A DNA stretch of 64,000 nt from Raphanus sativus (GCF_000801105.2 NC_079515.1:26063407-26127406); one strand, 5' to 3'; counted from the stretch's first letter, positions 52,201 to 64,000 are shown. Made by a program: numbers and translations. Notes: generated by a model not told the origin, from the sequence alone.

Positions 52201-52822
52201 TAGGGGCTGACTGGTTTTCCCGCTACCACCCGCAAAAACAGCTTTTGCGGTTCATAGCGGTTGTTGGCGTTTCGAAACAATCACAGAAAACGCTACAAAT
52301 CGCTTCAAACCACTCCGAACCTCTTAAAATCAAAAGCTGGTTCCAGCTACCGTTTGCAGTTGCGGACGGTTGCGGGAAGGTAAATTTTTTTCTTTTAAAA
52401 CAGAATAAACAAAAATAATACTAAAAATATCCAATAAAATTTTTAAATTTGAAATAATAGAAATTGTAAAATGTATTCATATTATATTTCAATTTATATT
52501 ATAAAAATTTAAAACTAAAATATTTTCTATAAATTTTTAAAATTTAATAATATGATTTTATATATATAAATTTATATTTATCATATTATAATTATTTTAA
52601 TATTTTTATAATTACATAAAATGTAAATATTATTAAATTATTATTTAACAGATGTTGCGTTTAGTAGTTTACCAGTCATAAGAGTCCCGCAAATGCAACA
52701 ATTTCTAACAGCTGTACCAGTCGTACAAATCTCTAGAAAACGTTTAAAACCGCAACCACTCGTATCCGCAAACTCCCGCAACCGCAACCGCAACCGCTGC
52801 GGTTACACCAGTCAGACCCTTA
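52201..52822. mobile_element. hAT-like MITE with CGCAACCGC subterminal repeats
   Basis: A 622-bp element with ends TAGGGGCTGACTGGT and ACCAGTCAGACCCTTA (inverted with a few mismatches). The inner flanks are GC-rich, with repeated CCGCAACCGC on the right and TTTGCGG/GCGGTT on the left, around an AT-rich core. This architecture fits non-autonomous hAT elements. No clear 8-bp duplication could be read. Confidence 0.65.
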
Positions 52823-54829
52823 ATAGAATCCTCACTTTATGAGGCTGCGCTGCCTTGCCTTCGTGTACCACCTTCTCTATCTCTTTTATCGTCTTCCAGT
52901 TTTCATTCTGTCTTTTTACGATTCTTATAACTTTTAAATTTTATTACACATTCTTCTCAACCAAATACACTGTATAAAATATAACTTTACAAATTTTGCT
53001 GACTACTTGCAATAATTAAACAAGTGAGAAGGCAACAAAAGGTGGTCGACAGACTTAATCTATTGGTTAAGTTTTGGGATACAGTTTCGGTACAATCCAA
53101 TGCTTAAATCTAGCTCTTCTGTATAAATTCAGGTTTATCAACAAGTTGACAAATAAAAACCACGTTGATCTCAAATCTGGGTGCCTTTAAAGAATCCATA
53201 TATAAAAAAATAGATCTACACAGACATCTTTAGACCTGAGAACAATCATACTTCATAAACAATTCTTTAAAAAAAAGAACTCAAGAGAATGTAATAGGTG
53301 GTCATATTAACCCATACTCCCTCCGTTTCAATATAGTTGATGTTTTAGAAGGATAATTTTGTTTTAAATTAGATGAAGTTTTGAGATTTTAAGGTTAACC
53401 TTAACTTTATTGGAAACTGTTCAACCAATTAGATTTAACTGTTTTTTTTATTATTGGTTAGTTGATTCTAAAGTAATATTTTTAAAATATTTTTTTTAGA
53501 AAAATCTAGTTTTCTAAATCTTTGTGCAATAAGGCAAAACATCAAGTATTATGAAACAGTGGGAGTATAATATATATAAGGATATGGTATAATGTGAGTG
53601 TGAATTTATTAATGTATTTTAGGGTAGCTCCATAGTCAGAAAATGCATTTAATATATTAATGGAGGGATTCATTGCTGTCCACTGGCTTGCCATTTGCCA
53701 ACCATGGCTGACCCAGTTTCTCCAAATTAGCAAGTCTTATTTAACAAAAAAAAGTATTAGGTCTAAGGTCTTGTTACCACACAAATATAGTAACAAGGCT
53801 TTAAATTGTATTAATTCATCTATATATTTATTATGATACTAACTGCCCTTGCCGAGAAACAAAACCCCCTCCCCACTATTGATATCCACCAACAAAGATC
53901 TTTCATGATCTGTTGTTTTGTTAGTATTTTAAGTAAATTGGCCATTACAGACAACAGTTGACACAATGAAGAAGCACCGATAGAGAACATGCTAACCATT
54001 CCATTACAACCTACTGGATCATAACATTTCTACGAACAGAGCGAGCTTGTTAAGAAAAATGAATTGTTAGGAGAAACTGATGATGTCACTGCAAACCAAT
54101 CAAGTAGCTATGCAAATTTTTAATCTAATATGAGTCACAACAAGAAATGCTCTCAGATGATTATAATCATTTCTTTTATATTAGAAGAAGTTAAGAGCAC
54201 ATGGCGGGAAGCCGGGAACAACTCACAGCTTTAAAGACTGAAGCTTCTGCAGTACTGATATTACTCTTCCTTGATTACGGTAGTGAAAAAAGAAAAGTTG
54301 GTTGGGACACCAACAGGCACTAGTCCAACTCGGTAACAAGTAAATTCTTACTTCAATGCATCTTGTAGTTAAGAATCCAAGGTTTTTCGAACTTCTTTTT
54401 GTGTGTTTGGCTAAAATCTGGTACATAATATTTAAATGTAGCAAGAGTTTTACGAGGAAAAGGATGGTTAACTACATAAGCAATACACCACCACATGGTT
54501 ACACATTTTTTAGCAAAAGAAATGTATCTAAAACTTTTCTACATGAACTATATAATTCCCATGACAACATCAATAAACTATCAAATGTTATGTTTCTAAC
54601 ACTATAACCATCATTTTGTTGGCAAAAAAGGACGTCAAATTTGGAGTTCGACAACATCTGATAAAAAATTCGTCAACTAAATTTCTTAAAAATTTCTATA
54701 ACACATACAAAAGATAAAACAAAAACAAAATAAATGCAATGCAACACTAGGCAACCAAATATATGTAAAAATGTCTCAAAACACTATTAGAAGTTGACGG
54801 ATTTGAAGTCTGACACATGTCTTAGCTCT
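52823..54829. other. Intergenic, one MITE, otherwise nothing recognised
   Basis: About 2 kb of AT-rich DNA. Apart from the Stowaway-like MITE at 53317-53565 I see no gene, repeat array or RNA. Short open frames here have no recognisable similarity or codon character. Confidence 0.4.
53317..53565. mobile_element. Stowaway-like MITE
   Basis: A 249-bp element with ends CTCCCTCCGTTTCAATA and the complement TATGAAACAGTGGGAG, flanked by TA at 53315-53316 and 53566-53567. Same family as the element at 8067-8334, as judged by its ends. Confidence 0.85.
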
Positions 54830-54834
54830 CAAAC

Positions 54835-55185
54835 TAAAGGCCCCAACGGTATTGGGCCTGTCAAGCATTCAGTAAAAGCCCAAGAACTGCAGAAGAAGTC
54901 GACCGTTGCTCAGCCCCAATCTTCAGTCTTATCGTCTTGTGCAAAAGCGTTCAACGCTCAGCTCCGTGGTACAATCACGCCAGCTCATGGGATCATTGCA
55001 ACAAACAGATTTGAGGTCCTTAACAGCTGTATCGTCACGTGATGACGATTGACTGAATGGATAAGATCCAGACCTATCAAATGTGTATATAAAGATGTAA
55101 AGGCTCACTCTTGTATTCAAGTTGAAAACAGTGAAAATAAAGTTAAAGTTTTCCTCTTCTCTTGTCTGGTTTCTTGCGAATCACA
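54835..55185 (+). repeat. Left LTR of the Copia element
   Basis: It matches the right LTR at 349 of 351 positions. A TATATAAA promoter box lies near 55086-55093, and TCACGTGATGACG near 55034 contains a G-box-like CACGTG core. It begins TAAAGG directly after the CAAAC duplication; the right LTR has TG before this point, so the usual terminal TG seems lost here. Confidence 0.95.
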
Positions 55186-55198
55186 TGGTATCAGAGCC

Positions 55199-58100
55199 AT
55201 GGATGAGCAATCAGATACAGTTTCCGCTCCGTCATTGAGCATTACCCAGTGTGTTACTTTGAAGCTCTCGTCGTCGAACTATCTCCTTTGGAAGACCCAG
55301 TTCGAGTCGTTTTTGTCAAGTCAATCGTTGTTAGGGTTCATCAATGGTACCTCTCTCCGTCCTGCTCCAACCATCACGCGTCAAACCGGAGATGAAGTCA
55401 CCGAAGAAGCGAACCCAGAGTTTGTCAAGTGGATTCGCCGTGACCAGTTGGTCATGGCTTGGTTGTTTGGTTCTCTTACAGAGGAGGCTCTTCGGTCAGT
55501 GTACGGTCTCAACACAGCGCAGGAGGTCTGGCACAGTCTCGGTCAAAAGTACAACCGAGTATCTGCTACGCGAAAGCTTGATCTCCAGCGCAAGCTACAA
55601 GGTATGACTAAAGGCCAGAAATCCATGACTGAGTATCTAGGAGATGTGAAAGGTGTGTGTGACCAGTTAGACTCGATAGGATGTTCAATAACAGAGCAAG
55701 AGATGATTTATGGTGCATTGAGTGGTTTGGGGAAGGAATATGAATCTATATGCACTGTTATTGAACACTCCATGGATTCAGTCAATCAAATGAGTTTTGA
55801 TGAAGCGGTGTTCAAGCTTGTTGCCTTTGATGATAAGCTCAAGGCTTATGCCCAAGTGGCTGAGGTCAGTCCACATCTGGCTTTTCATGCTGGACGTGGA
55901 TACAGCAGCAGAGGTCGTGGAAGCTACAGAGGTGGTTATCGAGGCAGAGGAAGCTCGTCTTACTCAATGAGAGGCAGGGGCTTTCAGCAGCAGTTCTCAG
56001 GAGGATCCGGCGCAAACAACAACAACAGATCAGTCTGTCAGATTTGTGGACGTCCGGGTCATACAGCTCCACGTTGCTACAATCGATTTGATCAAAACTA
56101 TCAGTCGCCAGAAGCTGTTCACAATGCACTTACAACTATGCGTCTATCTGATCAAGAGCAACACTCAGGAACTGACTGGTATCCAGATTCAGCAGCCTCT
56201 GCACACATCACAAACAACGCCAACCAGCTGCAGTCCTCTGCTCCTTATCTCGGTAATGATCAGGTGATTGTAGGTAATGGAGACTTCCTACCAATCACAC
56301 ATGTCGGGTCACTCTCTCTGCAAACAGCTCAAGGTAATCTGCCTCTAAATGATGTCTTGATATGTCCTAGAATTACAAAATCTCTCTTGTCTGTGTCAAA
56401 GTTGACTGCTGATTATCCTTGTGAGTTTACTTTCGACTCTGACTCTGTATGTGTAAAGGACAAAGCAACAAAGAGGGTGATCACTCAAGGAAGAAGGAAT
56501 AAAGATTTGTATGTGTTGAAGGATGCTCGGTTCAAAGCCTTCTACTCTACACGGCAGCAGGCAGCAAGTGAAGATGTATGGCATAAGAGACTGGCTCATA
56601 CACACAAGGATGTCCTTCAACACCTGTCTCGTATTTCAGCTATCGTAATGAATAAGGCAAGCTCACGGTTGTGTTGTGATGCTTGCCATTTAGGAAAAAG
56701 TTCTAAGCTTCCGTTTATAGACTCTGAATCTGTCACTCTTCATCCTTTAGAGAGAATTCACTGTGATTTGTGGGGTCCTAGTCCTGTTCTTTCCTCTCAA
56801 GGATTCAAGTACTATGTTATATTTGTTGATGGATTTTCAAGATATACCTGGTTTTATCCTTTGAAGTTCAAGTCAGACTTTTTCTCTATCTTTCTGCGGT
56901 TTCAAACGATGGTAGAGAATCAATTTCAAAGGAAAATAGGACATTTTCAGTGTGATGGAGGAGGTGAGTTCATCAGTAATCAGTTTCTGGCTCACTTGGC
57001 GAGTTGCGGTATCAGACAGCTCATGTCATGTCCTCACACTCCTCAGCAAAACGGAGTTGCTGAAAGGAAGCATAGACATATAACGGAACTTGGGATCACG
57101 ATGATGCTTGAGAGTAAGGTTCCACAAGAGCTGTGGGTAGAAGCTTTCTTCACTGCAGCCTTCATTGGAAACCTACTTCCCTCCTCTGTTCTTCATGATA
57201 AACATAGTTCTTACGAGAAACTCTTTGGAAAGGAACCTGTTTACACATCACTACGAGTCTTTGGGTGCAAATGCTACCCATATCTCCGGCCTTACATGAA
57301 GAATAAGTTTGATCCCAAGTCCTTAGTATGTGTGTTTCTTGGTTATAATGAGAAGTACAAGGGGTACAAATGTCTCTATCCACCAACTGGAAGGGTTTAT
57401 ATCTCTCGTCACGTTCTGTTTGAAGAAAAGATTTTTCCTTTTGCCGATGAATACAGCAAGTTTCATCGGCCCACTGAGTCTCCTCTGCTAAACTCCTGGA
57501 GATCGGTTAATTTAAAACTGCAGAGCTCAGTAACAAATCCCTCAAGTGAAGAAGAAGAACTCCCTGCTCAGTCTGCGCGAGTGCAGGTACCTACGGTCGC
57601 TTCAGTCCCACCAAGTCCGGTACTGAACAATGATGTCTTGCCACAGTCTCCAAGCTCTGCAGAAGAAGGTTCTCAATCAGATGTGTCAGTACAATCTCAA
57701 GAAGAAGAAGTTCCAGCTGCCCAGCCCCAACACTCCATGACAACTCGTGCTCGTTCAGGGATTGTCAAACCAAACCCACGATATGCTTTGATGACTATTA
57801 AAACAGATCATCCTGAACCACGAAGTATAAAGGCAGCACTTCAAGACCCTGGTTGGAATGGCGCTATGAGTCTAGAAGTCGACAATATGAAAGAAACTGG
57901 TACCTTTGAGCTTGTTCCTCCTGAAGACGGTCAGAATCCTCTTAACTGTGGATGGATACACAAAAAGAAGTTGAATGCTGATGGCAGTGTGCTCAAGCTA
58001 AGATCAAGACTTGTAGCAAGGGGAAACGAACAGGAGGAAGGTGTCGATTTCTTAGAAACGTTTAGCCCTGTCGTGAGAACTGCAACAATTCGAACAGTCT

Positions 58101-59582
58101 TACATGTTGCAGTGACGAAGAAGTGGAGTATCAAGCAACTAGATGTTCAAAATGCTTTCTTACACGGAGATCTCAAGGAGTCAGTGTTCATGAAACAGCC
58201 TCCAGGATTTGTTGATGCTTCTCGTCCAGACTATGTATGGAAACTGAAGAAGGCCATTTATGGTTTAAAACAAGCTCCTCGTGCTTGGTTTGACAAGTTC
58301 AGTACATTTTTGTTGGGGTTTGGGTTCACCTGCAGCTTCCCTGATCCATCATTGTTTGTGTATCACAAAGGAACCGATGTCATCTACCTCCTACTCTATG
58401 TGGATGACATGCTTCTTACAGGAAACAATGATGTTTTGGTGGCTCAGTTACTTGAGAAGCTTAGCTCTGTTTTTCGGATGAAGGATATGGGGCCAGTTCA
58501 TTATTTCCTTGGAATACAAGTGCATCAGTGTGAGGATGGACTGTTCGAATCAGTCCAAGTATGCTCAAGACTTGCTAGTCATTGCAGGAATGCAAGACTG
58601 TGCTCCGATGCCAACTCCTCTCCCTCTGAAGTTGGATAATCTACCTGGTCATGATGAGTTGTTCCCGGAACCATCATACTTTCGCAGTCTTGCTGGCAAG
58701 TTACAGTATTTGACCCTCACAAGGCCGGACCTTCAGTTCTCTGTGAACTATATATGTCAAAAGATGCATCAACCTACAACTTCTGATTTCAACCTCTTAA
58801 AGCGGATTCTCCGGTATGTAAAAGGGACGTTTGAAATGGGAATCAGTATCAAAGCATCTACAGCCTCAACCTTGTTGTGTTACAGTGACTCAGATTGGGT
58901 TGGATGCAAAGATACAAGACGGTCTACAGGTGGATTCTGCACAATGTTAGGCTCCAATGTGATTTCCTGGTCGGCGAAAAGACATGACACAGTCTCTAAA
59001 TCATCAACAGAGGCAGAGTACCGGACTATGTCAGCAGCTGCTTCTGAGATCGCTTGGCTTCAACACCTGTTGCGAATTATGGGCTTGCAGCAACAAATAA
59101 CACCGTTGCTCCTCTGTGATAACTTATCAGCAGTATGTCTTACTGCAAACCCGAGGTTCCACAAACGCACCAAGCACTTTGATGTAGACTTTCATTATGT
59201 GCGTGAACGGGTGGCACTGAAGTCTCTTGAGGTCAAGCACATACCGGCGACTCTTCAAGTAGCGGACATATTCACCAAATCCTTAGCGCAAGAACCATTC
59301 TTCAAATGGAGGAACAAACTTGGTGTTTTGCTGCTTGATGCTTCCTTGCCACTCACGCCAAGTTTGAGGGGCTGTAAAGGCCCCAACGGTATTGGGCCTG
59401 TCAAGCATTCAGTAAAAGCCCAAGAACTGCAGAAGAAGTCGACCGTTGCTCAGCCCCAATCTTCAGTCTTATCGTCTTGTGCAAAAGCGTTCAACGCTCA
59501 GCTCCGTGGTACAATCACGCCAGCTCATGGGATCGTTGCAACAAACAGATTTGAGGTCCTTAACAGCTGTATGGTCACGTGA
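55199..59582 (+). pseudogene. Copia Gag-Pol polyprotein, one frameshift in reverse transcriptase
   Basis: The frame opens at ATG 55199 (MDEQSDTVSAPSLS). In order it holds: the Gag UBN2-type domain (SSNYLLWKTQFESFL), a CCHC zinc knuckle (CQICGRPGHTAPRC), protease (DWYPDSAASAHIT), integrase with its HHCC region (CDACHLGKSSKLPF) and DDE core (DLWGPSPV, QCDGGGEF), then reverse transcriptase (IKQLDVQNAFLHGDL, LLLYVDDMLLTGN). Near 58541-58556 a small indel shifts the frame. The end of the reverse transcriptase and RNase H (CYSDSDWVGCKDTRRSTGG, SSTEAEYRTMSAAASE) continue in a second frame from 58509. That frame ends in the right LTR at 59582. The element is therefore Copia-ordered (integrase before reverse transcriptase) but broken. 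Confidence 0.93.
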
Positions 59583-59725
59583 TGACGATTGACTGAATGG
59601 ATAAGATCCAGACCTATCAAATGTGTATATAAAGATGTAAAGGCTCACTCTTGTATTCAAGTTGAAAACAGTGAAAATAAAGTTAAAGTTTTCCTCTTCT
59701 CTTGTCTGGTTTCTTGCGAATCACA
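59375..59725 (+). repeat. Right LTR of the Copia element
   Basis: 351 bp, starting TAAAGG (preceded by TG at 59373-59374) and ending AATCACA before the CAAAC duplication. It differs from the left LTR at two sites only. Confidence 0.95.
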
Positions 59726-59730
59726 CAAAC

Positions 59731-60805
59731 TAATGCATATGGTGTAAGCAACATTACAAAAATAATAGTTCATGGATATTTCATGTGAATCATATAGTTT
59801 TGAGTAGTTTTCGGTTCATTACTTTTGTCCATACATCATATATGTAATCACGTAGTGGTATATTGTTCATGTAATTGCCAAGTGTTTTTCCTTCTTACAA
59901 CTCTATTAAACCCCATGACAAAAATCTAAAAGAACCCATTAGTGAGAAAGCTAGAAGCTTAGAAAAACCCAAACTATAGCCCAAAAAGAGATAATTGGCC
60001 TTGAGCCAGAACATGAGAAGAAAAAAGTTGAAGAAAAGAGAGAACATGAAAAGAAAAAGAAAATTAATGACTTAGTCAAGAGTATGTACTTTTCTATTGC
60101 CATTCTCCATATTTATCCAACAAAAATGTCTTTATCACAAAACCATCAAGAGTGATCGATCGGATTAGAGTACAAAAAATTCTTTTGAAGGTATATGGCT
60201 AATAACTTGGAATCAGAAAGATGCATTAGGATGAAGAGTCAAGAACAGGCCTAAAGCCTTCAAAGCTCTGCAAATGCTATGAGACTTTAGTTGTTTTGCA
60301 AACACGTAAGGTTTATATGTATGCTTTGAGCAGTAAAGTGGCATACCCAAATGCAAAACAATCAATTTATAACATACGAGCACCCCCGTTCATTGGAATT
60401 AGAAGGGTCAAGATTATTAGGCCAAAAGATTACAAGTAAAATCTCACGTACTACGCTTGAGACAAAAAAAAAAGAAATCACAAAACTATCCTGCTGAACC
60501 GAATCGAACCGATATTGAGAATCTAGACCGGTTATACGGATTAATAAGTTGATAACCGGAATTGATTAACTTATCTACCGACCTTGGTACGCTAATCTCC
60601 ACAGCAAATGGTTGCCTTCCATTAGTCTGAGTCTCCGTCCACAATTCCAATCTGAAAATCCGATCGGGAGAGAAAACCCTAATTTCGAAAAAGCTTCGCT
60701 TTATCTCTGTGGCCACACTCTGTAATCTTACTCCTCTTGATTCTCTCAATCTGTTGTTTCTCTCAATCTGTTGTTTGGTAGGGGGCTGATTCGAGATCCG
60801 AAAAC
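59731..60805. other. Intergenic: DnaJ gene promoter and leader
   Basis: AT-rich DNA with no recognised element. The part from about 60660 to the ATG is pyrimidine-rich with a 16-base direct repeat (TCTCAATCTGTTGTTT at 60745 and 60761) and probably forms the 5' leader of the DnaJ gene. Confidence 0.5.
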
Positions 60806-61900
60806 ATGGATGGGAACAAAGAAGACGCGTTGAAATGCCTGAACATCGTCAAGGAAGCGATCAAATCCGGAGATCGAGAGAGAGCTCGGAAGTTCCTCTC
60901 CAAAGCTCGTCGTCTCGATCCGGATCTCCCCATCGACGATCTCAAATCCCAGCTCAACAACCAACCAGGATCCGAAAAACCTCCTCCCGCCACCGCGGCG
61001 AAAGATACCCCAAGTTCATCATCTCAGCCTTCTTTACGCCAACGTGGATCGTCCTCGTCTTCTTCTTCTTCAATCTCCTACACAGAAGAACAGATCTCGA
61101 TCGTGAGAAAGATCAAATCGAAGAAAGACTACTACGAGATCCTAGGCCTCGAAAACAAATGTTCGGTAGACGACGTGAGGAAAGCGTATCGGAAACTCTC
61201 CTTGAAAGTCCATCCCGATAAGAACCCAGCTCCCGGCTCCGAAGAAGCTTTCAAATCCGTCTCCAAGGCGTTTCAGTGCTTGAGCAACGAAGAGTCCAGA
61301 AGAAAGTACGACGTCAGTGGCTCCGATGAGCCAATCTACCAACCGAGACGGTCCGCTAACGGATTCAACGGTGGTGGTTACTACTACGAAGACGAGTTCG
61401 ATCCCAACGAGATCTTCAGAAGCTTCTTCGGTGGAGGGTTCGGTGGAGGAGGGATGATGCCTCCCGCGAATGCTCAGTTCCGAACATTCAACTTCGGAGC
61501 TACACGGCATAGAGCAGCCGCTAATCATAATAACAATCAAGCTCATGATGCAGGTTTTAATGCTCGTGTGCTTCTCCAGCTTCTACCGGTTCTACTCATT
61601 CTCCTCCTCAACTTCATTCCTTCTTCACAGCCTGTTTACTCGCTCTCGGCGACTTACCCTTACCATTACAAGTTCACTACGGAGAAGGGTGTTAATTACT
61701 ATGTGAGGTCGTCCAATTTCGAGCAGGAGTACCCACGAGACAGTCACGAGCGACAGAGTGTGGAAGAGGATGTTGAGAGAGATTACGTCTCTATACTTGG
61801 TCAGAATTGTAGGTATGAGCTGCAGAGGAAGCAATGGGGTTTCGTTCGTGAAACGCCTCACTGTGACATGATGAGGAAGTTCGAGACGGCTTCTGCTTAA
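60806..61900 (+). CDS. DnaJ protein with DUF1977, ER-anchored (DNAJB12/14-like)
   Basis: A J-domain co-chaperone anchored in the ER membrane with a C-terminal DUF1977, like human DNAJB12/DNAJB14, which help degrade misfolded membrane proteins. Single exon, 364 aa. The N-terminal helices (MDGNKEDALKCLNIVKEAIK) are typical of the family. A Ser-rich linker follows. The J domain starts near residue 112 (DYYEILGLENKCSVDDVRKA) and contains the essential HPD in LKVHPDKNPAPGSEEAFKSV. A G/F-type region (FFGGGFGGGGMMP) follows. One membrane helix is LLQLLPVLLILLLNFIP. DUF1977 covers the remainder with Arg/Trp-rich motifs (LQRKQWGFVRETPHC). It is flanked by the Copia element and Nup93. Arabidopsis counterpart by position is AT3G57340. 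No symbol is in general use. Confidence 0.94.
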   Translation: MDGNKEDALKCLNIVKEAIKSGDRERARKFLSKARRLDPDLPIDDLKSQLNNQPGSEKPPPATAAKDTPSSSSQPSLRQRGSSSSSSSSISYTEEQISIVRKIKSKKDYYEILGLENKCSVDDVRKAYRKLSLKVHPDKNPAPGSEEAFKSVSKAFQCLSNEESRRKYDVSGSDEPIYQPRRSANGFNGGGYYYEDEFDPNEIFRSFFGGGFGGGGMMPPANAQFRTFNFGATRHRAAANHNNNQAHDAGFNARVLLQLLPVLLILLLNFIPSSQPVYSLSATYPYHYKFTTEKGVNYYVRSSNFEQEYPRDSHERQSVEEDVERDYVSILGQNCRYELQRKQWGFVRETPHCDMMRKFETASA

Positions 61901-62148
61901 GAAAACCACTCAAGGTACTTATAAGCATCTTCATGTCGATGCCTAAGAGTCACAAAACAGATATATGTTTTTTTTTTTTTTTGCTTTTGGACTATGTTGC
62001 AGAACATAACATACGAATTCTTGGATCTTGTGTGATTATGTCTGAATTAAGATTTTGCTTTTGTTATAAAATACTTGTTAGGAAGGAAAAACATATCTCG
62101 TTTTTAAGGTTTTGACAAGTGCAAAGAGATTATTAGAGTTTCTCAAAT
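61901..62148. other. Intergenic between convergent DnaJ and Nup93 genes
   Basis: Only 248 bp between the two stop codons, so the 3' UTRs may overlap. It holds a T-run at 61968-61982 and no other feature. Confidence 0.5.
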
Positions 62149-64000
62149 TCAAAAGCTTCGAGCCACCTTCTCGTACAAGTCTCGAGGCCAGTTCTGATGT
62201 GTGTTGCTTGCAAGAAAACCAGCAATCTGCGGAAGACATTCAAATAGTTAATAACCCATATCATGAACTCTCCTGACGCCACGTATTAGTTTGTAGTATG
62301 TGTACCTTAGATCTCATGACTCGGATAGACCCGTCACGGTCGGGTACGTTGTCCAGACAAGTCAAAACAACTTTTAGTAAATCAGGTACGCAGGTCTTGA
62401 AGTAAGGGGACGCTCTCTGGAACTCGTCCGGGGTTGTGTCCGAGAGTCTCGGATCGAGATGAAGGAACGGGAGTTTAGCGGCTTCTTTCAAGGCCTCTAG
62501 ATGATTGCCTAGTCTGGCCAACTTGTGGATCGACAGTATTGCCTCAAGCTCTCGTAGTATTGTTTCTTGTTCATTGACCCGATCTCTTTCCTGACTGGTG
62601 TATACAAAAAGTGTGACACTCTTAGTACAAAAACTTTAAGACCAGTAAATAAACGATTTTATTAGTGTCTCAATTTACCCGATTTCAGGGCAGTATCTGT
62701 AGGTGTCGAGAATCTCGTTTCCTGAGAGAACGAGTCCTGCTGTTCGGCTTTCACCATCTGACCTTCCACGGAGAAGAGAGCAAATGGCTTCAGACAGACA
62801 CTTGTTTATTGTTTCCAAGGCAGCCGCATAGGCACCAACTCTCTTCTGTATTTCTATAGACTGCATCAACAAACAGTTAGCAGAGTGAAATACGGTGAAG
62901 GAAACAAATGATTGGCATGTGAAAAAACTTAAGTTGAACACAGAACCAACGTGTTTCAAGTAGTTAGAGGATATGATCAAAAAGCTCAAAATCTACTTAC
63001 TTTCTCAAACAATCCAGCGTCTTGACATTGATGCGCAGCTTCGATCAAGAACTGCTGCCTCAGTTTTGAATCAGGGAAAAATCTTCCAAGCTCGCCTTCT
63101 TCACCGGAACCTCTAGCACCAAGCAGAAAGTTAATACCACCTTCTCGTAACAGAATCTCAGTAAGAAGTTGCTTCAGCATCAAGTTCCTTTGCCTTTGCT
63201 GATCAACATTGCTTCTCCCGGACCAAGCTAGTTGCCCCCCTCCTACTGCAATAGCAGCTTGTGCATAGTATTCCAGCGTCATTTGCAGATCACCATGATG
63301 CAAATACATCGACCCGAATTGCCTTATCAGGCTCGACGCCTCAGCATTTGCATCCATCACGCTAAGTTTGTGCCCAGTCCCAGAGCCTTCAGAGATAACG
63401 GAATGGTCCACTAGCGAAATAGCTATATGGACAGCGTCGATGTTATACCCTTCATCTCCTGCTTCTTGAGACATGTACATGATCGCCGGTAGTAACTGAT
63501 TGCTAAGAAGCAGAACATATGGGTAAACCAGAGGGTCTTTGCCGTTCTTAGTGTAATAAGAAGGCTCAAACTTATTAAGATAAGCCTGAAGGTCATCTAA
63601 ACTGTAAGGAACTAGCCCATCGTTGAAGACCAAAGATGAAGATCCACTAGCAACATCACGTATGCATGATAAATTGAACCAGAGAAAGTCTTCTATTGTG
63701 TTGAAAAGCGTCGAAAATTCCCTCAAGATGCGATCAATCTGCCTTCGGGAACCAGATATGATAGTGTAGAGTAGGAGTTTCTTCTTGTCATATGTTGTTT
63801 GGCCCAACCGATCACCCAACCTAAACAATTTCTCACATTCTTCAGAAGCAATAGCGGCGGTATTTGCAGTTACAGTACCACCTGTGGTAATCCACTCTGT
63901 AAGCTGCGAAGAAAAGGTAAATCGTAAGCTGAATCCGAAATTTTTATGTATGTTGTTATTAAGACGGAGAAAAATACCAGCGGAGCAAACTGTTGTTGAG
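62149..64000 (-). CDS. NUP93: Nup93/Nic96 nucleoporin (partial, 5' end outside window)
   Basis: C-terminal part of the nuclear pore scaffold protein Nup93/Nic96, an inner-ring component. Five exons read: 63978-64000 (continuing beyond the window), 63001-63903, 62679-62860, 62306-62590 and 62149-62226. The helical scaffold is recognisable in LEDLQAYLNKFEPSYYTKNG-like sequence (DDLQAYLNKFEPSYYTKNG), YPYVLLLSNQLLPAIMYMSQ, QFGSMYLHHGDLQMTLEYYA and AAHQCQDAGLFEK. The C-terminus is WPRDLYEKVARSF. All introns are GT-AG. The gene lies tail to tail with the DnaJ gene, as in Arabidopsis, where two Nup93-like genes exist and AT3G57350 occupies this position. Confidence 0.93.

Larger units (their letters stand above)
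54835..59725 (+). mobile_element. Copia (Ty1) LTR retrotransposon, nearly full length
   Basis: A 4.9-kb element with two 351-bp LTRs, a primer-binding site and a Copia-order polyprotein. It is flanked by the 5-bp duplication CAAAC at 54830-54834 and 59726-59730. The primer-binding site TGGTATCAGAGCC directly follows the left LTR at 55186 and is complementary to initiator tRNA-Met. A purine-rich tract (AGTTTGAGGGGCTG) precedes the right LTR. The LTRs differ at only two positions (54995/59535 and 55033/59573). The internal reading frame is broken once, so this copy is probably not autonomous. Confidence 0.97.

Noticed and set aside
52137..52418. 93-codon ORF near 52.2 kb
   Set aside because: It overlaps the left end of a MITE with terminal inverted repeats and has no known domain.

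Overview
This window is nuclear DNA from a flowering plant of the mustard family (Brassicaceae). All main genes are split by GT-AG introns, the intergenic DNA is AT-rich and full of plant transposons, and the proteins are close to their Arabidopsis thaliana counterparts. The gene order also matches, from memory, the Arabidopsis chromosome 3 block around AT3G57170-AT3G57350: GPI1, BPG2, PrfB3, a KOBITO1-like gene, GPT, the PR-2 type beta-1,3-glucanase cluster, FAX1, eIF3e, INO80, ACA11, a DnaJ/DUF1977 gene and a Nup93 gene. Pseudogenes and transposons that I do not expect in A. thaliana suggest another member of the family, possibly Brassica or Raphanus (inference).

Layout. 1-2280 (-) is the 5' part of a GPI1/PIG-Q gene. 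2812-5365 (-) is the plastid GTPase BPG2, head to head with the release-factor-like PrfB3 (6153-7821, +). A KOBITO1/ELD1-like glycosyltransferase (9173-11778, +) and the N-glycosylation enzyme GPT (12494-14871, +) follow. From 16108 to 25002 lies a cluster of three minus-strand beta-1,3-glucanase copies. The first is intact and the other two each carry a 1-bp frameshift. A decayed AP2/ERF gene sits inside the cluster. FAX1 (27755-29092, +) is tail to tail with eIF3e (29549-31818, -), which is head to head with INO80 (32591-39807, +). A complete hAT transposon (40869-43921) separates INO80 from the vacuolar Ca2+-ATPase gene ACA11 (44713-49521, -). From 49810 to 59730 is a transposon-rich interval: a Tourist-like MITE, a fold-back MITE split by a LINE fragment, a hAT-like MITE, a Stowaway MITE and a young Copia retrotransposon with nearly identical LTRs. 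The window ends with a DnaJ/DUF1977 gene (60806-61900, +) and the 3' part of a Nup93 gene (62149-64000, -).

The genes do not form one pathway. Small themes are: ER glycan and GPI synthesis (GPI1, GPT); plastid gene expression (BPG2 and PrfB3, divergently paired); pathogenesis-related glucanases; and housekeeping genes (eIF3e, INO80, Nup93). I joined exons by hand from reading frame, splice sites and family conservation. The joined lengths (INO80 1518 aa, ACA11 1025 aa, eIF3e 441 aa, BPG2 651 aa, FAX1 226 aa) agree with the families.

I found no clear case of a new biological system. The best leads are insertions whose empty sites can be read from neighbouring paralogues, a perfect 23-bp inverted repeat split by the hAT element, a diverged duplication in the eIF3e/INO80 promoter, and two GC-AG introns.
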